From the NCBI RefSeq assembly GCF_037201965.1, contig NZ_CP147518.1, positions 1,177,001 through 1,241,000 on the forward strand: a stretch of 64,000 bases of DNA. Direction: 5' to 3'. This DNA is from Spirosoma sp. SC4-14 (GTDB lineage: Bacteria > Bacteroidota > Bacteroidia > Cytophagales > Spirosomataceae). The position numbers were made by a program, and so were the translations under genes. Numbering within the stretch: position 1 is the stretch's first letter; each line of letters begins with the position of its first letter. This document shows, piece by piece, positions 26,498-35,921 of the stretch. The notes under the pieces are model-generated. The model was not told where the DNA came from, did not search any database, and saw only the letters and a program-made list of their open reading frames with translations.

Positions 26498-27883
26498 CTA
26501 TACCTGCACGGTTTTCCAGCGTCCTCTTCGGAACACCCAGATCGCGATAACGGCCAGTAGCGATTCGCTAATGGCTACCGACCAGAACACACCCTGTGGG
26601 CCCCAGTTGAGCATCGTTGCCAGTATGTAGGCCAGCGGAATTTCGATAACCCAGAAGCAAACGATATTGATGAAGGTTGGCGTCCGGGTGTCGCCAGCAC
26701 CGTTCAGTGCCTGACTCAGTACCATACCATAGGCCATAAAAACATAGCCAATACAAAATACGCGCAAACACTCTACCGCAATCGATACCACGCGACTGTT
26801 GTGGTTGAAGAAGCCAACGATCTCAGCGGCTCCAATGAAGAAACCGATGCCAACGGCTACCAGAAAGAGCATATTGCAGAACGCAGCCCGCCAGGCCGAT
26901 GTGGCAGCTCGTTCGGGTTGGCCGGCTCCCAGATTTTGCCCCACGAGTGTAGCGGCTGCATTAGCCATTCCCCATGAAGGCAGGATGGTAAAGACGATGA
27001 TCCGGATAGCAATGGTATAACCCGCAACAACGTCGCTGCCAAACTCCGACAGGATGCGTGTCAGGAAGATCCAACTGGCCGAACCAACCAGAAACTGACT
27101 GGTACCGCCAACGGCCAGACTGAGCAGGTTACGAACGATAGCGATGTCGGGCATAATATCGGTCTGGCGAACCTGTACATTACCCTTCGGGCGGGTCAGC
27201 GAGTAAAGCTGGTATACGACACCTAAGGTTCGGCCTACTGTTGTAGCCAGTGCCGACCCCATAACCCCAAGTTCTGGGAATGGGCCAAGGCCAAAAATAA
27301 ATACCGGACACAGTATGATGTTGGCACCATTGGCTAACCACAGCGAGCGCATGGCAATTGACGCTTCGCCCGCTCCCCGAAGGCAACCACTCAGGGTGTA
27401 CAGCAACATAATAGCTGGCGAACTGGCAAAAATCAGGCGGGTAAAGCCTACTCCATTGCTGATCAGATGCTTGTCGCCACCCATTAGCCGAAGAATATCT
27501 TCTGCCAGCAGAAAGCCAGGCACCCCCAATACTATTGATACCAGAATCGATACCAGAATAACCTGCCCAATTGTGCGACTGGCTCCCTCTTTATTGGTTT
27601 CGCCAATACGCCGGGCTACCAGTGCCGTGGCGGCCGTACTGAGGCCAATCGCTATCGAATACACAATCGTTAATACTGATTCGGTCAGGCCAACGGTGGC
27701 AACGGCTTCGGTACCGATTTTGGCCACAAAAAAGACATCCACTACGGCAAACAGCGACTCCATGACCATTTCCAGAATCATTGGAACCGAAAGCAGAAAA
27801 ATGGCCCGGTTAATACTGCCAGACGTGAAATTGGTTTCTGTACCACGCAATGCGGCCAGAAATAACCGAAAAAATTTGGTCAT
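26498..27883 (-). CDS. MATE-family multidrug/cation antiporter
   Basis: The 461-residue protein has about twelve membrane segments and MATE hallmarks: SVPMILEMVMESLFAVVDVFFVAKIG at the start and the central GMANAAATLVGQNLGAGQPERA loop. MATE pumps export drugs or metabolites in exchange for Na+ or H+. It is preceded by a 250-bp leader with two hairpins, one of them terminator-like, so expression may be attenuated. Substrate unknown. Confidence 0.92.
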   Translation of the reverse strand: MTKFFRLFLAALRGTETNFTSGSINRAIFLLSVPMILEMVMESLFAVVDVFFVAKIGTEAVATVGLTESVLTIVYSIAIGLSTAATALVARRIGETNKEGASRTIGQVILVSILVSIVLGVPGFLLAEDILRLMGGDKHLISNGVGFTRLIFASSPAIMLLYTLSGCLRGAGEASIAMRSLWLANGANIILCPVFIFGLGPFPELGVMGSALATTVGRTLGVVYQLYSLTRPKGNVQVRQTDIMPDIAIVRNLLSLAVGGTSQFLVGSASWIFLTRILSEFGSDVVAGYTIAIRIIVFTILPSWGMANAAATLVGQNLGAGQPERAATSAWRAAFCNMLFLVAVGIGFFIGAAEIVGFFNHNSRVVSIAVECLRVFCIGYVFMAYGMVLSQALNGAGDTRTPTFINIVCFWVIEIPLAYILATMLNWGPQGVFWSVAISESLLAVIAIWVFRRGRWKTVQV

Positions 27884-27952
27884 TGGATAGAAAAGGCTAG
27901 GCCATAGCCCAACGGCTCATGACAACAGATGAATGATGAAAAAAGGAATCGC

Positions 27953-28007
27953 CACCCAGGTGGGTGCAAATCAGGAGAGAAAAAAGAAAAACCTGCGTAG
28001 GGTTTTT
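27953..28007 (-). promoter_or_regulatory. Two hairpins in the MATE leader, one terminator-like
   Basis: On the reverse strand AAAAACC and GGTTTTT (28007-28001 with 27993-27987) form a stem followed by CTTTTTT, an intrinsic-terminator shape about 105 nt before the MATE ATG. A second stem (CACCC-N4-GGGTG, 27953-27966) lies nearer the gene. I cannot match this leader to a known riboswitch. Confidence 0.4.
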
Positions 28008-28235
28008 ATCCGAGGAACTTCATGGGCATTAAGGGGCCGCCAGTGCGAACACGTTTAAGAACGCAAAGTTACAATGATCTTTTTGAGAAAATCAAACCGC
28101 TTTGAGTAAACGGTTAATAAAAAGATCAAACATGATCGTAGATATTAAAGTTAGTTGGTTGATAATCTGAGTATTAATTTTTCGTCTTTGTCTGGATTAT
28201 TGCATTCAGGAGAAACCAGACAAGGCCTTTTTAGT

Positions 28236-29033
28236 ATGAATAAGCAAGCATGTGACCTGGATGAAATAGCTGCCTTTCTGCAACATCAACTGTTGTCGGA
28301 GCGCTATCCAGGCAATGAACAGGGTGGAATATATCGCCCTTCGCCGAAACCCGTTGCCCGCCTTGGTTTGGTGCTCCACTCCTGGTCAGGTTTACCAACC
28401 TGGATTTCTGACAACCAGCTTGACGCCCTCTGGATTCACCGACCCTGGGCTGTCGATTTTTCGTCGATACCGGCTGATCTGGGTGTTTTGTATAGCCATT
28501 TGCCATTCGATGAAAATCTTACAGTGGGTTATAACCTGCTATTGGCGAACCTTTTGGGAGCTGTGGGGCAGCCAGAACCACTTGGGTTTAAGCAGTCGGA
28601 TACGGACAAGGCATTGCCGCAACGGCCCATTGGAATGCTGGTCGATGTAGTTACCGAAGAATTCGATGCTGTTCTACAAGCGGTTAGTCAGTTGTTTAAC
28701 GGATATGATCGGGCCGAAGCGGGACGTTGCCAGACGAGACAACATGCCATTAGCCGAATTGCGGTAGTAGGTGCTATGAACGAATCGTTAATTCGGGAAG
28801 CGCATAGCCGGGGTGCAAACCTTTATCTGACCGGACAATACCGGAAAATGACGCAGAAGGTGGTCGATGAAACCGGAATCGCTGTAATTGCCGTTGGGCA
28901 TCAGCGAAGTGAAGCATATGGATTGCGTATGCTTGCCGATTTAATTCATGAAAAATGGCCAGCAATGTCGGTTCTAATGCCTATCCAACACGGTTCTGTT
29001 TCAACCGTGGGCAGTCCGGTAAAATCAATTTAA
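28236..29033 (+). CDS. Nif3-like dinuclear metal centre protein
   Basis: I start at 28236 (MNKQACDLDEIAAFL), giving 265 residues; an in-frame start at 28155 is possible but adds a non-conserved tail. Nif3/DUF34 features are YSHLPFDENLTVGYNLLLANLLG in the middle and GANLYLTGQYRK...GHQRSEAYGL at the C-terminus, which supply metal ligands. The canonical HxxHxD site appears as SHLPFDE. The family's cellular role is poorly defined. It is divergent from the MATE gene. Confidence 0.8.
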   Translation: MNKQACDLDEIAAFLQHQLLSERYPGNEQGGIYRPSPKPVARLGLVLHSWSGLPTWISDNQLDALWIHRPWAVDFSSIPADLGVLYSHLPFDENLTVGYNLLLANLLGAVGQPEPLGFKQSDTDKALPQRPIGMLVDVVTEEFDAVLQAVSQLFNGYDRAEAGRCQTRQHAISRIAVVGAMNESLIREAHSRGANLYLTGQYRKMTQKVVDETGIAVIAVGHQRSEAYGLRMLADLIHEKWPAMSVLMPIQHGSVSTVGSPVKSI

Positions 29034-29050
29034 ACCATTTGTAAACTCAT

Positions 29051-29080
29051 TTGTCTTTAGTCTGGAGCTGCTTATCTTGC
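29051..29080 (+). promoter_or_regulatory. Promoter candidate for the DUF305 gene
   Basis: TTG (29051-29053), then 19 bases, then TATCTTGC (29073-29080): close to the Bacteroidota TTG-N19-TAnnTTTG consensus. It lies 49 bp before the start at 29129. Confidence 0.45.
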
Positions 29081-29128
29081 CAGCGCTTAGTTAATTAGTT
29101 TATTGTACTTACCAATTTCCAACACACT

Positions 29129-29782
29129 ATGAAGGCCCTACATACGAATATTTTTGGCTGGTTATTAGCCATAACCCTGTCGGGAAGCTCAATGCTTGCC
29201 TGTGCGCAGGCAACTACAGGCACTACTGCGGCAACTAAGGATACTATCGATCCGGCCAAAACAAAACTGCTGCAGCCCATGCAGCAGATGATGCAGACGC
29301 TTAAGAAACTGCAACCAACCGGCGATCCTGATTTTGACTATTCATTTCAGGCCAAGGCGCATTTGCAGGGCGAACAGGAGTTGTTGAAACAGGAAATTGC
29401 GAATGGAAAAGATTCGACCCTGAAAAAAATGGCACAGACGATGTTAACCGGAACACAAACCGACCTGTCGCTGGTCGACGCAACCATGCGTCAGCTTAAG
29501 CCCACACGCCCCAACCAGGCTTTTGTACAGCAGCAGAGTAAGAATGTGCAGGCTATGGCACTTAAATTACAGCAGGGCGGAACGGCTGATAAACTGACCA
29601 GCGACTTCGATAAAAATTTCGTTACCATCCTGCTGGATCATCGCCAGAACGCTATTGATATGGCTACTACGTATTTGCAATACGGTAAAAACGATACATT
29701 GCGTAATTATGCCCAGAAACTGGTGACGCAGGCAAAAACCGAAATGACCAACGCTAAAGCTGCGTTGCCCAAGCAGAACTAA
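29129..29782 (+). CDS. DUF305-like exported protein
   Basis: The 217-residue protein has a signal peptide (cleavage near ACAQ; a lipobox reading MLAC is also present) and two related helical halves. The second half carries the DUF305 pattern DHRQNAIDMATTYLQYG-DTLRNYAQKLVTQAKTEM; the usual HH pair is reduced to one His. DUF305 proteins are ferritin-like four-helix bundles, sometimes linked to copper. It is followed by a strong terminator that abuts the rhodopsin gene. Confidence 0.7.
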   Translation: MKALHTNIFGWLLAITLSGSSMLACAQATTGTTAATKDTIDPAKTKLLQPMQQMMQTLKKLQPTGDPDFDYSFQAKAHLQGEQELLKQEIANGKDSTLKKMAQTMLTGTQTDLSLVDATMRQLKPTRPNQAFVQQQSKNVQAMALKLQQGGTADKLTSDFDKNFVTILLDHRQNAIDMATTYLQYGKNDTLRNYAQKLVTQAKTEMTNAKAALPKQN

Positions 29783-29800
29783 ACCGTATTCGCCATTTAG

Positions 29801-29846
29801 CGGTACTGCCGATTGGGGTTATCCATTCGGCAGTACTGTTTTTTTT
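29801..29846 (+). terminator. Terminator ending directly at the rhodopsin ATG
   Basis: A 12-bp stem (29801-29812 with 29827-29838) is followed by eight T at 29839-29846. The rhodopsin start codon is the next base. It ends the DUF305 transcript and leaves no room for a normal leader. Confidence 0.75.
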
Positions 29847-30641
29847 ATGAAGTTATCCGATACTTTTTTGCCTACGGCGGGCATTGTTGGCCTGCTGCCA
29901 ATGGTCACGTATTTTCTTCTGCTCGTGACCCTATATGCGTTTCTGGCTAATTTCTTATTTGCTCTCCTCGCGCGCGAGACCATTCGACCCGAATACCGCC
30001 GGACGCATTCATTAACGGTTAGTATTTCGGCCATTGCTGGCTTTTCGTATTTTCTGATTCAGGGCTATTACCACGACATGCTGACCGAACTGGCAACGCT
30101 AACCGACCCCGATAACCGGCAGATACTGATTCGTGAGTCGTATAGCGCCATTGGGCAATACCGCTATATGGACTGGGCTGTAACGACTCCGTTGCTGTTA
30201 ATTCAAACAGTTTCTATACTTGGTGTTCGGCTTTCAACCCTCAGGCGACCTTTAACGGTTATGCTGCTGGCCGATTTTTTTATGATCCTCGCAGGCTACA
30301 TTGGCGAGCAACAACTTGGTTTCGATAACGAAATTCTGACAGGACCTAAATTAATCTGGGGCGCAGTGGCCGCACTCGCTTACGTTCTTATTCCTATAAC
30401 CTTATACCGACTCTGGAAAGAGGTTTCCGGTCAGTCTCGTCCTGAAGAACGACACGCTTTTCGGCTGATGGCGCTGGCTACCGTAACGGGCTGGGGTGTT
30501 TATCCAATCGGTTATATTCTAACCACAACTTCGCTTGATCTGAACTGGATTCATGTGGCGTTTTCGCTGGCCGACATTGCTAACAAAATTGGCGTAGGAC
30601 TACTTGTCTATCAAACGGCCCGTCAGCTTGAGAAGCCTTGA
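29847..30641 (+). CDS. Microbial rhodopsin, proton-pump clade, with D-T-Q motif
   Basis: The 264-residue protein has seven membrane helices. Helix C reads RYMDWAVTTPLLLIQ (R106, D109, T113, Q120) and helix G has D243 and the retinal Lys K247 in LADIANKIG. WGVYPIGY in helix F and ILAGYIGE in helix D match xanthorhodopsin/proteorhodopsin types. In pumps of this clade the donor position 11 residues after the acceptor Asp is usually Glu or Asp; here it is Gln, so pumping may be slow or the role sensory. A lycopene cyclase (60157) could feed retinal synthesis, but no carotene-cleaving enzyme lies in the window. The ATG directly follows a terminator. Confidence 0.9.
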   Translation: MKLSDTFLPTAGIVGLLPMVTYFLLLVTLYAFLANFLFALLARETIRPEYRRTHSLTVSISAIAGFSYFLIQGYYHDMLTELATLTDPDNRQILIRESYSAIGQYRYMDWAVTTPLLLIQTVSILGVRLSTLRRPLTVMLLADFFMILAGYIGEQQLGFDNEILTGPKLIWGAVAALAYVLIPITLYRLWKEVSGQSRPEERHAFRLMALATVTGWGVYPIGYILTTTSLDLNWIHVAFSLADIANKIGVGLLVYQTARQLEKP

Positions 30642-30848
30642 CTAGTAAGTCGATTCTGTTGTTGCTAATGTTTGTTTTTGGTGACTTATTAGGGGTTGAC
30701 AAATAGACAAGCTTCTTTCTGTACTATTCATTGAAAAATCTGTCTTATCCAATGATCATGCAGAGAAGCAAGGGTTTTTCAAAATTTTCAACAATCTTGC
30801 TTTGTCGTTCGACAATCTCATAGCCTTAAGCTGCTTTTGTTGAGAATT

Positions 30849-33800
30849 ATGAAGGAATACATCCGTCCTATCAAACGTCTATTGGTCGCCAACCGGGGCG
30901 AAATTGCCATCCGTATTATGCGGGCCGCCACCGAGCTAGGCATTACGACTGTTGCCGTTTACACTTATGAAGACCGCTACTCACTCCACCGCTACAAAGC
31001 CGACGAAGCCTATCAGATAGGGCGCGACGAAGATCCGCTCAAACCTTATCTGGATGTAGAAGGCATTATTCTGCTGGCCAAACGCCATCAGGTCGATGCT
31101 ATTCATCCCGGATATGGGTTCCTGTCTGAAAACGTGAAACTGGCCCGGCGGTGTCGGGAAGAAGGCATTATTTTCGTTGGCCCATCGCCCGAAGCTATGG
31201 ATGCTCTTGGCGATAAAGTGCGGGCCAAGAATCTGGCAACCAAAGCGGCAGTTCCGCTTATTCCCGATTCTCGCGAAGAAAATATGACGCCCGAATTCGC
31301 CCTCTCGGAGGCTAAACGCATCGGGTTTCCAGTTATGGTGAAAGCGGCTGCCGGTGGTGGCGGACGCGGAATGCGGGTGGTTCGGCAGGCCGAAGATTTT
31401 GAAAAAGCGTTTGCCGAAGCTAAAAATGAAGCTCGTAATGCGTTCGGCGACGATACCATTTTTCTGGAAAAATTCATTGAAGACCCCAAGCACATTGAAG
31501 TGCAATTGCTTGGCGATCAGCATGGTAATATCGTTCACCTCTACGAACGCGACTGTTCGGTGCAACGGCGTTTTCAGAAAGTTGTTGAAATTGCCCCTTC
31601 GTTTGGCCTGCGTCAGGAGACCAAGCAGAAACTATATGACTATGCGCTGCAATTGGGCCGGGCCGTTAACTACTCGAATGCGGGTACGGTCGAATTTCTG
31701 GTCGATAAGCACGAGAATATCTACTTTATTGAGGTAAATCCACGGATTCAGGTTGAGCATACCATTACGGAGGAAGTAACGGGTATCGACATTGTGCGGA
31801 CTCAAATCCTGATCGCGATGGGCTACAAACTGTCCGACAATGGAATCTATATCCATCATCAGGACGAGGTGCCACTCAATGGGTTTGCGATTCAATGCCG
31901 GATCACGACCGAAGACCCTGCCAATGGCTTCAAACCCGATTTCGGTACAATCATCGCTTACCGGAATGCTGCCGGATTTGGTATTCGACTCGATGAGGGA
32001 AGTAGCTATGCGGGCATGAAAATCTCGCCTTACTTCGACTCCATGATCGTGAAAGTATCGGCGCGTGGGCGTACGCTGAAAGGCGCGAGCCAACGGTTAA
32101 CACGGGCGCTGCTGGAGTTTCGAATTCGGGGCGTTAAAACCAATATTGGCTTCCTCTTAAACGTAATCAGCCATCCGATTTTCCAGCGGGGCGAAGCGCG
32201 GGTTTCGTTTATCGAAAATCATCCCGAATTGTTCAAGTTTCGGAAACCGCAGGACCGCTCGACTCGTGTACTGAATTATTTGTCCGAAGTAATTGTAAAC
32301 GGAAATCCGGAGGTTAAGAAAAAAGACGACTCACGGGTTTTCAGAACGCCAATTGTGCCGCCCTACGATACATATGCACCTTATCCGGCTGGCAATCGTG
32401 ACCGACTAAAGCAACTGGGTCGCGATGAATTTGTGAAGTGGGTGATTGATCAGAAGAGCATACTCTATACTGATACGACCTTCCGCGACGGTCACCAGTC
32501 ACTGCTGGCTACGCGCGTTCGGACGCAGGATTTGCAAAAAGTAGCCGAAGGGTTCGCCAAAAATCACCCCGAACTGTTTTCGATGGAGGTCTGGGGTGGC
32601 GCTACGTTCGATGTAGCCATGCGATTCCTGTATGAAAGTCCCTGGAAACGGTTGGCTGCCCTGCGTGAAGCTATGCCGAATATGCTTTTACAGATGCTGT
32701 TCCGTGGGTCGAATGCAGTTGGTTATTCGGCTTATCCTGACAACCTGATCGAGAAATTCGTTGAAAAATCGTGGGAAACGGGAATCGATGTTTTCCGGAT
32801 TTTTGATTCGCTGAACTGGATCGAAGCCATGAAAGTGAGCATTCGGGCCGTTCGCGAACGAACCGATGCGCTTTGCGAAGCGGCTATCTGCTACACGGGC
32901 GATATGCTCAACCCAGCCCGGCAGCAGAAGTATAACCTGCAATATTACCTCGATCTGGCTCGCCAGCTTGAAGACGAAGGGGCTCAGTTACTGGCCATCA
33001 AAGATATGGCTGGTTTGCTGAAACCAATGGCCGCTGAGGTGCTGGTTCGCGAATTGAAACAGGCGGTAAATATTCCGGTTCATTTACATACGCACGATAC
33101 AGCCGGAATTCAGGCCGCTACTTATCTGAAAGCGATTGATGCCGGTGTCGATATTGTCGATTGTGCATTGGGCGCGTTATCGGGGCTAACATCGCAGCCA
33201 AACTTCAACTCCGTTGTGGCCATGATGCAGGGTCATGAGCGCGAGTGCCCGGTTGATCTGGCATCGCTGAATGCCTATTCGAACTACTGGGAAGATGTTC
33301 GTGAATATTACTATCCGTTTGAATCGGGTATGAAAGCCGGTAGTGCCGAAGTTTACGACAACGAAATTCCGGGTGGGCAGTATTCGAACCTGAAACCGCA
33401 GGCCATTGCCACGGGGCTGGGCGACAAATTTGAAACCCTCAAGAAGAACTATTCGGTAGCGAACCAATTGTTTGGCGATATTGTGAAGGTAACGCCTTCG
33501 TCGAAAGTGGTGGGCGATATGGCTATTTTCATGACAGCCAACAACCTGACCGCCGACGACGTGCTGAACCGGGGCGAGTCGCTGTCGTTTCCAGAGTCGG
33601 TAAAAGACCTGCTGAAAGGCATTCTGGGGCAGCCCGTTGGAGGGTTTCCCGAAGACATTCAGCGCGTAGTTTTGAAAGGGGAGAAACCCATTACAGACCG
33701 TCCCAATGAGCATTTGAAACCAATTGACTTCGACGCCGATTTCGACGTGTTTCAGAAGAAGTATCCGCTCAATGCTGGTTTTGAAGATTATCTGTCGTTC

Positions 33801-34301
33801 CAGATGTACCCAAAGGTGTATGACGAATACTACAAGGCCAATGAGCAATATGGCGATGTGAGCATCATTCCAACTCCGGCATTCTTCTATGGACTGAAGG
33901 AGAATGAAGAAATCCTGATCAACATTGAAGAGGGGAAAAATATTCTGGTACGGTTGCTGTTTAAATCTGAACCCGACGAGTTTGGGATGCGGACAATCAC
34001 GTTCGAACTGAACGGACAGAGCCGCCAGGTGCAGGTTCGCGACAAAGCGTCGAAAGTGGAGAAAGCCATGAATGCTAAGGTTGATAAGGCTGAGGATGTT
34101 GGTGCACCTCTGCAGGGTCGTCTGACGCGAATTCTGGTAAAAGAGGGCGATGAGGTGAAAAAGAATCAACCGCTCTTCGTAATCGAAGCGATGAAGATGG
34201 AAAGTATCGTAGCTGCGCCCAGAGCCGGTAAAATTGTCAAAATCGTACTGAAAGAAGGTACCGTTGTTGAACAGGATGACTGGGTAATGGAGCTTGAGTA
34301 A
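30849..34301 (+). CDS. pyc: Pyruvate carboxylase
   Basis: The 1150-residue single-chain enzyme makes oxaloacetate from pyruvate and bicarbonate with ATP. Domains in order: biotin carboxylase (LLVANRGEIAIR, ATP-grasp loop GGGGRGMRVV, residues about 1-460), carboxyltransferase (TDTTFRDGHQSLLATR, about 535-800), the tetramerisation region, and a C-terminal biotinyl domain with the biotin Lys in EAMKMES. Length is typical of the alpha4 form. I chose the ATG at 30849; a TTG four codons earlier also fits. It supplies the TCA cycle and gluconeogenesis, and it ends at a strong hairpin shared with the convergent hydroxylase. Confidence 0.97.
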   Translation: MKEYIRPIKRLLVANRGEIAIRIMRAATELGITTVAVYTYEDRYSLHRYKADEAYQIGRDEDPLKPYLDVEGIILLAKRHQVDAIHPGYGFLSENVKLARRCREEGIIFVGPSPEAMDALGDKVRAKNLATKAAVPLIPDSREENMTPEFALSEAKRIGFPVMVKAAAGGGGRGMRVVRQAEDFEKAFAEAKNEARNAFGDDTIFLEKFIEDPKHIEVQLLGDQHGNIVHLYERDCSVQRRFQKVVEIAPSFGLRQETKQKLYDYALQLGRAVNYSNAGTVEFLVDKHENIYFIEVNPRIQVEHTITEEVTGIDIVRTQILIAMGYKLSDNGIYIHHQDEVPLNGFAIQCRITTEDPANGFKPDFGTIIAYRNAAGFGIRLDEGSSYAGMKISPYFDSMIVKVSARGRTLKGASQRLTRALLEFRIRGVKTNIGFLLNVISHPIFQRGEARVSFIENHPELFKFRKPQDRSTRVLNYLSEVIVNGNPEVKKKDDSRVFRTPIVPPYDTYAPYPAGNRDRLKQLGRDEFVKWVIDQKSILYTDTTFRDGHQSLLATRVRTQDLQKVAEGFAKNHPELFSMEVWGGATFDVAMRFLYESPWKRLAALREAMPNMLLQMLFRGSNAVGYSAYPDNLIEKFVEKSWETGIDVFRIFDSLNWIEAMKVSIRAVRERTDALCEAAICYTGDMLNPARQQKYNLQYYLDLARQLEDEGAQLLAIKDMAGLLKPMAAEVLVRELKQAVNIPVHLHTHDTAGIQAATYLKAIDAGVDIVDCALGALSGLTSQPNFNSVVAMMQGHERECPVDLASLNAYSNYWEDVREYYYPFESGMKAGSAEVYDNEIPGGQYSNLKPQAIATGLGDKFETLKKNYSVANQLFGDIVKVTPSSKVVGDMAIFMTANNLTADDVLNRGESLSFPESVKDLLKGILGQPVGGFPEDIQRVVLKGEKPITDRPNEHLKPIDFDADFDVFQKKYPLNAGFEDYLSFQMYPKVYDEYYKANEQYGDVSIIPTPAFFYGLKENEEILINIEEGKNILVRLLFKSEPDEFGMRTITFELNGQSRQVQVRDKASKVEKAMNAKVDKAEDVGAPLQGRLTRILVKEGDEVKKNQPLFVIEAMKMESIVAAPRAGKIVKIVLKEGTVVEQDDWVMELE

Positions 34302-34322
34302 GTAAATAAGCATACTCTGATC

Positions 34323-34358
34323 AAATTGGGGAGGCCAGTGCATTGGCCTCCCCAATTT
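34323..34358. terminator. Bidirectional terminator between pyc and the hydroxylase gene
   Basis: A 15-bp perfect stem (34323-34337 with 34344-34358) with a 6-base loop and A/T flanks lies between the two convergent stops. Confidence 0.8.
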
Positions 34359-34360
34359 GT

Positions 34361-35080
34361 TTATTCCCGGTAGACATCCTTAAACTGTAGCATATCACCT
34401 AGCCGTAGTTCTTTCTCCTGATCAAAACCACAGATCGAGCAAAATTCTTTTGGGTTCTGATAGGTGCCGAATAGCATGTCCCACCAGACAATGTCGCCGT
34501 AGTTGGATGTGTGCTTTTCGTATTCGTGATGAATTCGGTGCATCTCCGGTCGCTGAAAAATGTAGCCGATCCACTGTGGAGTTTTTACGTTGGTATGGTA
34601 GAAAAACTCGCCTAAAGCCGTACAGAGCGTATAAATAGCACCTGCTTCTGGCGTTAGTCCCAGCAAGGTATAAACCAGCAAACTGCCGATAATTGAATTG
34701 ACAATCATTTCTAGCGGGTGTTTGTAAAACGACGTTATGACTTCCAGTCGCTGGGGACTATGATGAATCTGATGGAAATGCGTCCACAAAAAATCGACAG
34801 TATGACGCCAGCGATGCCACCAGTAAAAAATGAACGTGGCGATTACATATGCAATAATTCCTCCGCCAGCATTGCCAACATACGCCCACAACTGGAAGGA
34901 CGAATGCTTTGATAACCACTTTTCCCACGTAAAACCGGCCACAACAACCACAATCAGTTGAACAAAATTGATGGCTAGTACACGAATGGTCCAGGTTGGG
35001 ACGGTCGGGAGCTTCCAGCCTGGAATCAGGCGTTCAAGAATGAAACAAAAGCCAAATACGGCAAAAATAATGGGGAGCAT
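34361..35080 (-). CDS. Sterol desaturase / fatty acid hydroxylase family protein
   Basis: The 239-residue membrane protein carries the di-iron histidine clusters of the superfamily: HRWRH, HFHQIHH and, near the C-terminus, HRIHH. Four or so hydrophobic segments surround them. Members hydroxylate or desaturate lipids using O2. In Bacteroidota this may modify fatty acyl or carotenoid chains, but the substrate is not deducible. It is read in the same direction as the Crp/Fnr gene 68 bp upstream. Confidence 0.85.
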   Translation of the reverse strand: MLPIIFAVFGFCFILERLIPGWKLPTVPTWTIRVLAINFVQLIVVVVAGFTWEKWLSKHSSFQLWAYVGNAGGGIIAYVIATFIFYWWHRWRHTVDFLWTHFHQIHHSPQRLEVITSFYKHPLEMIVNSIIGSLLVYTLLGLTPEAGAIYTLCTALGEFFYHTNVKTPQWIGYIFQRPEMHRIHHEYEKHTSNYGDIVWWDMLFGTYQNPKEFCSICGFDQEKELRLGDMLQFKDVYRE

Positions 35081-35148
35081 AACAATAGCAGATTGGGTGA
35101 ATTACCCCTAAAACAACACCCCCCTTATGGCTAAAACATTGACGAATA

Positions 35149-35748
35149 TCAATTTCGGCGGCTATGGGTTGCCTGCCCCCGCAAACGACTAAGTGTTTCG
35201 GGCGAAATGCCAAGGTGAGAAGCAATATACTTGAGCGGAACCCGCTGAAAAATGGCAGGAAAGTCGATTAATAATTGCTCGTAGCGTTCGCTTGCACTTT
35301 GCATACGCAGATTCTGGCCGCGAATTTCGCTAAGGACATAATACTTTTCGGTTAGTAGCCGACCAATGATAGTAAACTCTGGAAAATCGTGATAAAGCTG
35401 TTGCAACTGTGCATATGAAATTGACCATACAATGCTGTCTTCCAGCAGTTCAATATATTCGCGGGCGGGTTGCCGTGTATAAAAACTGATGATCGAAAAT
35501 ACAAAATCGTCCTCTCGCATGAACCATGAAGTAACTTCGCGTCCGTCGGGTTGCGATGAGCGCGTCTTCAGATAATAGCCTCTTACTACACCTTGCTCAA
35601 TAAAATATAATCGATCCGATACCTGCCCTGGTTGCAGGAGCCAGTGTTTGCGGGGAAACTTATCGCGCCGAAGCATGATAACCAGGGTAGCTATTAGTGA
35701 ATCAGAAACTGGATAAAGCGAGCAAATAATTGCTAACAGTTGTTCCAT
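35149..35748 (-). CDS. Crp/Fnr-family transcriptional regulator
   Basis: The 199-residue protein has an N-terminal cyclic-nucleotide-binding beta-roll (FPRKHWLLQPGQVSDRLYFIEQGVVRGYYL) and a C-terminal HTH (LKYIASHLGISPETLSRLRGQ). No Cys cluster for an Fe-S centre is visible, so it is not an FNR-type oxygen sensor. Bacteroidota have many such regulators with unknown ligands. It may control the adjacent hydroxylase gene. Confidence 0.9.
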   Translation of the reverse strand: MEQLLAIICSLYPVSDSLIATLVIMLRRDKFPRKHWLLQPGQVSDRLYFIEQGVVRGYYLKTRSSQPDGREVTSWFMREDDFVFSIISFYTRQPAREYIELLEDSIVWSISYAQLQQLYHDFPEFTIIGRLLTEKYYVLSEIRGQNLRMQSASERYEQLLIDFPAIFQRVPLKYIASHLGISPETLSRLRGQATHSRRN

Positions 35749-35921
35749 AATATGTGTTGTTTAAGAAAGCAGGGAATTGTCAACTGGCATTGGGATCAGT
35801 TTACTCCTTTCGCTTCTTGGTATAAATGGTTGTCTGGTAACCTGTTGAGAGTTAGTCATTAACCTTGTGTCAGATGAAAAATTATACCAATTTACATAGT
35901 CTAAACAGAACAACCGTTATC

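Noticed and set aside
28155..28235. Longer N-terminus of the Nif3-like protein
   Set aside because: The extra 27 residues are not conserved in style and the in-frame ATG at 28236 gives the usual family start.
33186..34355. 389-residue reverse-strand frame
   Set aside because: It is an antisense shadow of pyruvate carboxylase, whose motifs are unmistakable.
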